Assembly (NCBI GenBank): GCA_951217055.1
Contig: OX578280.1
Coordinates: forward strand, 66,498,513 to 66,562,512
Reading direction: 5' to 3'
DNA: 64,000 bases
Origin: Gerris lacustris
Taxonomy: Eukaryota > Arthropoda > Insecta > Hemiptera > Gerridae
A model generated the notes under the pieces. It worked only from the letters and a program-made list of their open reading frames with translations, was not told the origin of the DNA and searched no databases. Below, piece after piece: positions 58,177 through 64,000 of the stretch. Each line of letters starts with the position of its first letter. Position 1 is the first letter of the stretch. A program made the position numbers and the translations under genes.

Positions 58177-58310
58177 TTTTCTTTAAAATATATTGGTTCG
58201 CAAATATTGAGCGACAAACCGACAGACAGAGACGGAAACAAAAATGTTTCCTGATGTCTGAAACAGTTTTCTGTGAAGGACTTTTTGAAATCGGAGACAA
58301 AATATTTTCT
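57739..58310. repeat. Dispersed repeat copy 2 (pair of 683-1195)
   Basis: Collinear with 683-1195 over most of its length, with a (TA)n expansion at 58142-58172 not present in copy 1. It ends in GACAGACAGAGACGGA and CCTGATGTCTGAAACAG. Confidence 0.65.
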
Positions 58311-58724
58311 CGTTTTTAAGAACGATCACGTAGCTCTGTTACCTTCGGTAAGCTCGAAAGCAATAAAAAGACTTAGAAATCAAATATTTACTTATAGAAC
58401 AAGAGCACTGTCCCTAACTGCTCAGGTTATCCAGTTTGAGTCGGATTCACGGATCTTTATTAAGCGAAGGTGTTTATATACAAAGTATGTAGTTAAATCG
58501 CACCCGTAGTTTAGTTACTCTTTTATCTCCGTTCATATCGAATAAACAGTTATGCAGTCAGGTAACCAGACAATATCACCCTCCCTTCCAATTACGCATA
58601 CCTCCTACTCATCCCCTCTCCTATATATACCTCAAAGGGAGAAATATTTCCACGTGAAGGAGGGGGGCATACTTGGCGAACCTAATCAACCCTCCCAGCA
58701 CACTTTTCGTTTAGTTTCTACGAC

Positions 58725-60005
58725 CAGGGGCGGATCCAGGGGGGGGCGAGGGGGGCGACCGCCCTGGGCCCCGCGCCTTGGAGGGCCCCGCGCCATAAAA
58801 AAATAAAATAAAATACTTATACTTTACAGGCAAATATATAGATCAAAGTGAAGATTGTCCGCGGGGCCCCGCGCCATGTACAAAATTTGAAATATTAGAA
58901 TTATAAAATTCAGTCGAACTTAGTTTACATGGTAGAGCCTAATACCTAACTACCTTTTCGCGGGGCCCCTCGCGATAAAAAAGTCAAATAAATAAGTTAT
59001 AAAATATAGATTAATTTGTTTTATGTTTAAGATAGCCCGCGGGGCCCCGCTCCATATAAAATTAAGTGAGCTAACGTCCTAGTGTTTTCTCACCCTCCCC
59101 CTTTTCAAAATGATGACGATTTTGTTATTTATTCTGTGGGGTAAATCTTCGTTATGTGCCCCACCTATATCTAAACCTCCAATTTAATTTGTTTTTTCCT
59201 ATAAAACGTGGCATTTCGTGTATTTTTTTTTTTTAAACAAATAAATAAAACACTGAATTTATCGAGATACTACATAACCTTAATTGTTTGACAATGTACA
59301 GAGATATGTAAAAAAGACAAATCCTGTAAAAAGGAATAGTAAAAGAAACTAAGTACATCGGACAGTACGAAATAATTGCAATTAGTGCAGTTTTACCAAT
59401 TGATGTCAAAGAGAAACTTCACCTCAGAGAAGCATAACAACGCTGTTTTGAGAGGTCATATTTACAAAATTTTCCGGGGGAGGACCCCCGGACCCCCCTA
59501 AAAATGTGTCTTTAAAAATTAAACTAAAAGCTCGGCACTAAAATGGAAAGTTATAAGCTAAGAATATGAAATCTGGGAGTAAATTTAAAGTGCTCGAGTG
59601 TATATTTTAAATTATAGGACTGATCACAAATAACACAGCTTAACTTTTTATTTACAATGATAATTTAACCATAAAACCCAAAATATCATGAAGAAGAATA
59701 AATAGTTTGCAAAGAAAATTATGATTAGTTGAAAACTATATAATTTGAGGGGTTTATGTTCAAATAATATGTTAGATTAAAATCATGAGCAGAATTGTAA
59801 TTATTTTAAAAGTTTTGAATTATTTTGAGAGCAAAAAAGTTTGACTGGCCCTAAGTGAAGGGAATTAGCCGTAAAATAGGATCAAGTTATAAGTGGTTTA
59901 TTAATAAGTTACTTTATTGTTTTTTATCAGCAATCCCCGCTCTATCCTAGGGGGCCCCGCTATTTTGTCTCGCCCAGGGCCCCGCAAGATCTAGATCCGC
60001 CACTG
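58725..60005. mobile_element. Non-autonomous hAT-type element with perfect 8 bp target duplication
   Basis: The ends are CAGGGGCGGATC and, reversed, CAGTGGCGGATC. The flanks are identical 8 bp TCTACGAC (58717-58724 and 60006-60013). The interior carries several GGGGCCCCGCG blocks (near 58780, 58861, 58960, 59040 and 59950). There is no transposase frame. Length is 1281 bp. Confidence 0.9.
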
Positions 60006-60045
60006 TCTACGACAGGTACTACTTTTAGCTTAGTACCCCCTACAG

Positions 60046-60215
60046 TGGCGGCATCAGAGGGAGGGGGGCTATAGGGGCCATGGCCCCCGCAATTTTACAA
60101 GTAATAACAACCCTTAGTCTAATTAACTATTAAGACAAAGGGTTATTATAACGTTTATATACAGAAGTGTGATGTTCCTTTATCCCAAATAAGGGATAAA
60201 GGGACATCACATATA
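60046..60215. mobile_element. Second CAGTGGCGG-type end, then family D fragment
   Basis: CAGTGGCGGCATCAG at 60046 looks like another hAT-style tip with a poly-purine and GGCCATGGCCCC stretch, but no matching right end was found. From about 60105 the sequence matches palindromic family D (CCCTTAGTCTAATTA, then CAGAAGTGTGATGTTCCTTT). Confidence 0.45.
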
Positions 60216-61223
60216 TTATAACAAAATTATATTACAGACAGAAGATTGAAGAGATATTGTCCCTTTGTTTAATTTGCATACCTACCCAAGTCATGTCAAA
60301 GTTTCAAAGAATAGGTGGGATACCAAACTAAAAATAAAAAATATCCCTCGACCTATTAAAATGACTGATCATACTATATGTTCTTTCTGCATTAACAAAA
60401 TTGTAACAACAAAATAGTGGCTACCTAGAAAAGCGAGTCGTCAGTTTAGTGACAAAGGAGAAAGGACCGTAGATGTTTAGAACTGAGTTTTAGACCATTA
60501 TAAGTCAACGAACAGTATAAGTCCAGACGAGGGTTCAAATGTAATAATATTTATCTCCACCAATAAAAATAATACATAGAAAAATTTCAATATTGATATT
60601 CCACATTTGTTTACATTATTAATTTTACAAAAAAAAATTGTTTGCTTTAATATTGTCTATATTACTAAATATATTTTCAGAAGAGCCCTCAGCAAGTGCA
60701 GATTGCACCTAGAGCGGGGTCTCCGTCTCGATTTAATTATCCTTTATTTTCATTCATTTAGTATATTTTTGCTATTGTTAGTGTTTCATTTTAATCATAT
60801 ATCCACTTATCTTCTTATCTTTTTGAAACTAGAATCATTAATCTTAAGATAAATGATATACAATCCATAAATTAACAAAAAACAAACAAATTAAAAATAA
60901 ATAAATATACATAAATAAAAATTGGCTTAGTCATAAGTAAGCAATCATGTTGTATTAAAAAAAATCTTTAAAAACATTTTTTATAATATAACAATGTTAT
61001 TATCTCTTTTATAGATTTAAGAATATAAAATAGTTATAAAATGTTTCTATTTTATGTAGTGATTTAAGGCAAATATCAAGTGTTAATTAGGGTAAATTCA
61101 TAGTGAACGTGCCAGGCCGAGATTTAGAGCTACCTCTAACCACCCTTTAGGAAATTCGTTTGGCACGTACAATATGAATTAGCCGTTAATTAGATTTATT
61201 TTACGTGTCATCATCATCACTTA
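60216..61223. other. Non-coding, nothing recognised
   Basis: A/T-rich sequence. The plus-strand open frame at 60607-60852 has low-complexity hydrophobic content and no family resemblance. Confidence 0.4.
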
Positions 61224-61390
61224 AGGCCCCCATACACGGTCAAAATGAAACATTATCATGATGTTTGCGCAAACATTTTGACCGTGTATGGGGCTGTTCG
61301 GTGTTTGCGCAAACATGATGTTTGACGTGTATGGCCTAAATTTGCCCGACATTATATTTGCGCAAAATGTTTGATCGTGTATGGGGGCCT
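61224..61390. mobile_element. PIF/Harbinger-like MITE, 167 bp
   Basis: The ends AGGCCCCCATACACGGTC and, reversed, AGGCCCCCATACACGATC are flanked by TTA on both sides (61221-61223 and 61391-61393). Inside, the palindrome TTTGCGCAAA and CCGTGTATGG-like blocks recur. Confidence 0.82.
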
Positions 61391-62735
61391 TTACACATAA
61401 TCGATTCTATAAAATATTTATTGAAAACATTTATTGGAAGGAGAAGAATCATTTTCTGTTTGTTTCTGTTGACAGGATCCAAACCGGCTAAATTTTCTAT
61501 GGTCTTGGAAAAGTATTTAAGGCTATGGAATAGTGCAATTGAACTGAAATAAGGGAAAACATGTTCCTTGACATTTTCTCACAATCACTATTTATAAATG
61601 GATATTGGCGAAGGTAAACATTTAGTATTCCGGCGGCAAGGTAGGAAATATTAAAGACCGAGTTATTTAAGGCGGCCGAACAACGTGTGCCAACTAATCA
61701 CGGTATAATGGTAATTACCTGCTACCGACACTATAACAACTAGGCTCGGTACAGGTCAGTTAAATAACAATCACGTCCATTCTTCTCATTACCTTCGGAT
61801 TATCAAATTTGTGTGTTATTGTATATTCCTGTTTAAATTAAACGAGTTTTTATTTTCAAATAGAAACTTTTTATAAAAACAGCACTACAAATAGGTCAAT
61901 ACAATTCCGCGCCACCAGCGTAAAACCCACTAACTTTCAACAGCAAGTTCAAATTTAACAGTAAATCGGGGTTCCTATCTACCTTTATCTCCAATTTCTC
62001 ATTTATCAGGGACATGCAATTTGAATATTATTATTACTAGGCATCGCGTGGCTCTATCATTGAAGCGAGCGTATTGCAATGAAATACTGAATGTTGAAAT
62101 TTATTAATCATGATGAATGTCATAGTTGAAGATAAGTGGAAGAGGGTAGTTGTGAGGTAGAGTGGGGGTACTCGGTACAAAGCTTTACTTCCTAAACAAA
62201 CCTATACACTATACCACTATAACAATCTTCACCACCCGCGGTAGCTTTTAAACAATTATTATAAATGTATCTCGTCACTACGCAAAGAATTTTGCTTGTA
62301 TCAAGTTGAAATTTTGCATACCTGTTTCAATTGTGCATTAGATGGTGTATATGAAGTTTTATTAAAATCGTTTCGTTAGAACGTAAGATATCGGTAAAAA
62401 GGTTGTTTTCTCTATTATAAACGTTTAGGTCCGCTTTAATAGTTTTAGCGATCTTTATTAAGTCATAGCGGTGTCGCTGTTGGTTTTAGTAAAAAATGTT
62501 ATTTGAAAAAAATGTTCGTATCATCGAATAGATGATGATAGAATCTTTTTCCGTCCTGAAATTCCAATTTAATTTTTGAACCTCTCGTTTACGCGAGCGT
62601 TGCGCGCGAACTTTGGACGGATCACGCTGTCCAACGAACTTAGCCTGAGTATTAGTAAGAGGAACATGTATACCAGATTTCAACTTAATCGGCCAACTTT
62701 TACTCAAGTTATCGTCGGACACGTAAACGTTACAC

Positions 62736-62766
<31 letters not shown>

Positions 62767-63194
62767 GCATATTTCGTTGAATGTAAGAAGCTCGCTTACG
62801 CTCGCTTCAATTAACATGCAAGTTTTAAACATTTTAAATTGGGTGTGCGAAAATTATTTGAGGTAAATGGCTCAAATACAACTTCATGCTTTCCAATGTT
62901 ATAAAAATTGAAATGATTAGATGTCCATCAAATTTTAAATAGAGCGTTGAACCAAAATGTAAAATTATGGGGGAGGCACTTTCAGTCCTCATTATTGCGC
63001 GATTATATGATGTAACGTATCAAATAACTAAGCATACTGTATCAAATAATCTTCTTTTTAAATATGTAATACAGTGCAAAAAATCGGACGAGAGGAGTCA
63101 TGGAACTTTTTCCTCGCCAAACATTAACATATAAATGACAACCAACTAGAGAGCTGATCAAATAAATAATATTAAATATTTCATTATTTATACC
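61391..63194. other. Non-coding with dispersed-repeat patches
   Basis: No gene was recognised. A (CAGA)n run at about 62736-62762 sits in a repeat-like patch (about 62290-62820) that ends in CTCGCTTACGCTCGCTTC. A similar 'CTTCGCTTCGCTCAGCTC' tail occurs at about 39804. Confidence 0.45.
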
Positions 63195-63665
63195 TTGGCT
63201 TGAGTATACTTGGACCAAGTCAGCTTTGACTCCACTTTGACGCTACTTGGATCGTGTAAACAGGGTGTCAAAGTCAACTTGGACATCCAAGTTGAGTTGG
63301 ATGGGCTCCAACTTTTTTTGATCAAAGTAGACTTGGATGATAACAAAAATGGCACTCACCTGACAAATTATGAGAACCAGCTGTCAAAAAGTGACAATGA
63401 TATGAGGTGCTGGGTTTTATCTACAAGAAAGTGATAAATCACCACTGTTTTAAAACATAATAAGTGCAATTTAACTGGAAAGTTCTATAGGGAAAAATAT
63501 TTCACACAATCTATCTTAATAGTGTATACAAGTTATACTAGTAGGACAAAGTAAACATGGATCGTGTAAAGAGTAAACCTTAATTGAAAGTTCCACAAAC
63601 ACTTGGACCAAGTGGATTAGATCAAAGTTACTTTGACCAAGTATACTTGGATCGTCTAACGGTTA
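63195..63665. mobile_element. Possible MITE built of ACTTGGNCCAAGT-type motifs
   Basis: TACTTGGACCAAGT, CTTGGATCGTGTAAAC, ACTTGGACCAAGTGG and TTTGACCAAGTATACTTGG are scattered in both orientations, and 'GAGTATA' and 'TATACTC' mark the edges. Boundaries and class are uncertain. The 74-codon open frame inside is judged incidental. Confidence 0.4.
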
Positions 63666-64000
63666 TACTCTTTCCTATATCAATATAATATTGTTTTCAC
63701 GCGAAAAATCTATATCCTGAGAAAAAGCTTTAAAACGGGCGGTGAGAGGCCGATTTCGATTCCCAGCCAGGGATAAGTTCGCAAATTGAAGAAAAATAAA
63801 GTCAAGGATTAGGCTATATATTTTTATGGATTTACACGTTTTAAGGTCCCCTGAGTCCAAAAAAGTGATTTTTAAAAAATGTCTGTCTGTCGTCTGTCGA
63901 ACAGACGTGTGGAGCTTAAACTGCTGGACCGATTTTGACGAAATTTGGGCATTCATGAACAGAAAAATCATGCACCCAGGCAAAATCGAGAAATTAATTT

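Noticed and set aside
61358..61552. 64-codon plus-strand open frame
   Set aside because: It begins inside the MITE at 61224-61390 and shows no family resemblance.
53202..64000. An upstream coding exon of jing
   Set aside because: One must exist, because the first exon found starts in phase 2. No minus-strand segment with a good donor in phase 2 and credible protein could be singled out.

Overview
This window is eukaryotic, A+T-rich nuclear DNA. It looks like an insect and plausibly a hemipteran: it carries short GT-AG exons in long introns, an insect-type jing gene, many miniature inverted-repeat transposons (MITEs), microsatellites and minisatellites. The order is inferred from style and not proven. 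No prokaryotic, viral or CRISPR features were seen.

Layout. (1) 1-2070: intergenic, with a dispersed repeat. (2) 2071-4026 (-): a single-exon POMGNT1-like type II membrane protein whose metal-binding and catalytic-base motifs are altered. (3) 5608-12768 (+): a seven-exon ropporin-like (RIIa/DPY-30-type) sperm-flagellum gene, reconstructed here with consistent splice phases. Its introns hold two well-bounded hAT elements and a long-palindrome MITE. (4) 12769-17129: repeats, including a 52-54 bp minisatellite and a second long-palindrome MITE. (5) 17130-18266 (+): an intact single-exon STOML2 (mitochondrial stomatin-like protein 2). (6) 18267-22750: repeats, a decayed ZBED-type hAT transposase remnant and a 68 bp minisatellite. 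(7) 22750-38015: about 15 kb of very A/T-rich DNA with no recognisable transposon and no coding sequence, lying directly 3' of jing. It has two further minisatellites, clustered miR-34 and bantam seed matches in the jing sense, and a perfect stem-loop, so it is a candidate very long 3' UTR or regulatory tail. (8) 38016-53201 (-): six coding exons of jing/AEBP2, the C2H2 zinc-finger cofactor of Polycomb repressive complex 2. The 5' end was not found and probably lies beyond the window. (9) 53202-64000: probable jing 5' intron or flank, dense in MITEs, including a nested PIF/Harbinger-like element inside a pogo/mariner-like one and a hAT element with a perfect 8 bp target duplication.

The four genes have no evident functional link. 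They act in Golgi-type glycosylation or a derived role, the sperm flagellum, the mitochondrial inner membrane, and chromatin. The most interesting signals are the transposon-free, microRNA-site-bearing tail of jing, the probable pseudoenzyme POMGNT1-like gene, and the unusually clear transposon boundaries. I found no obviously new multi-gene system.
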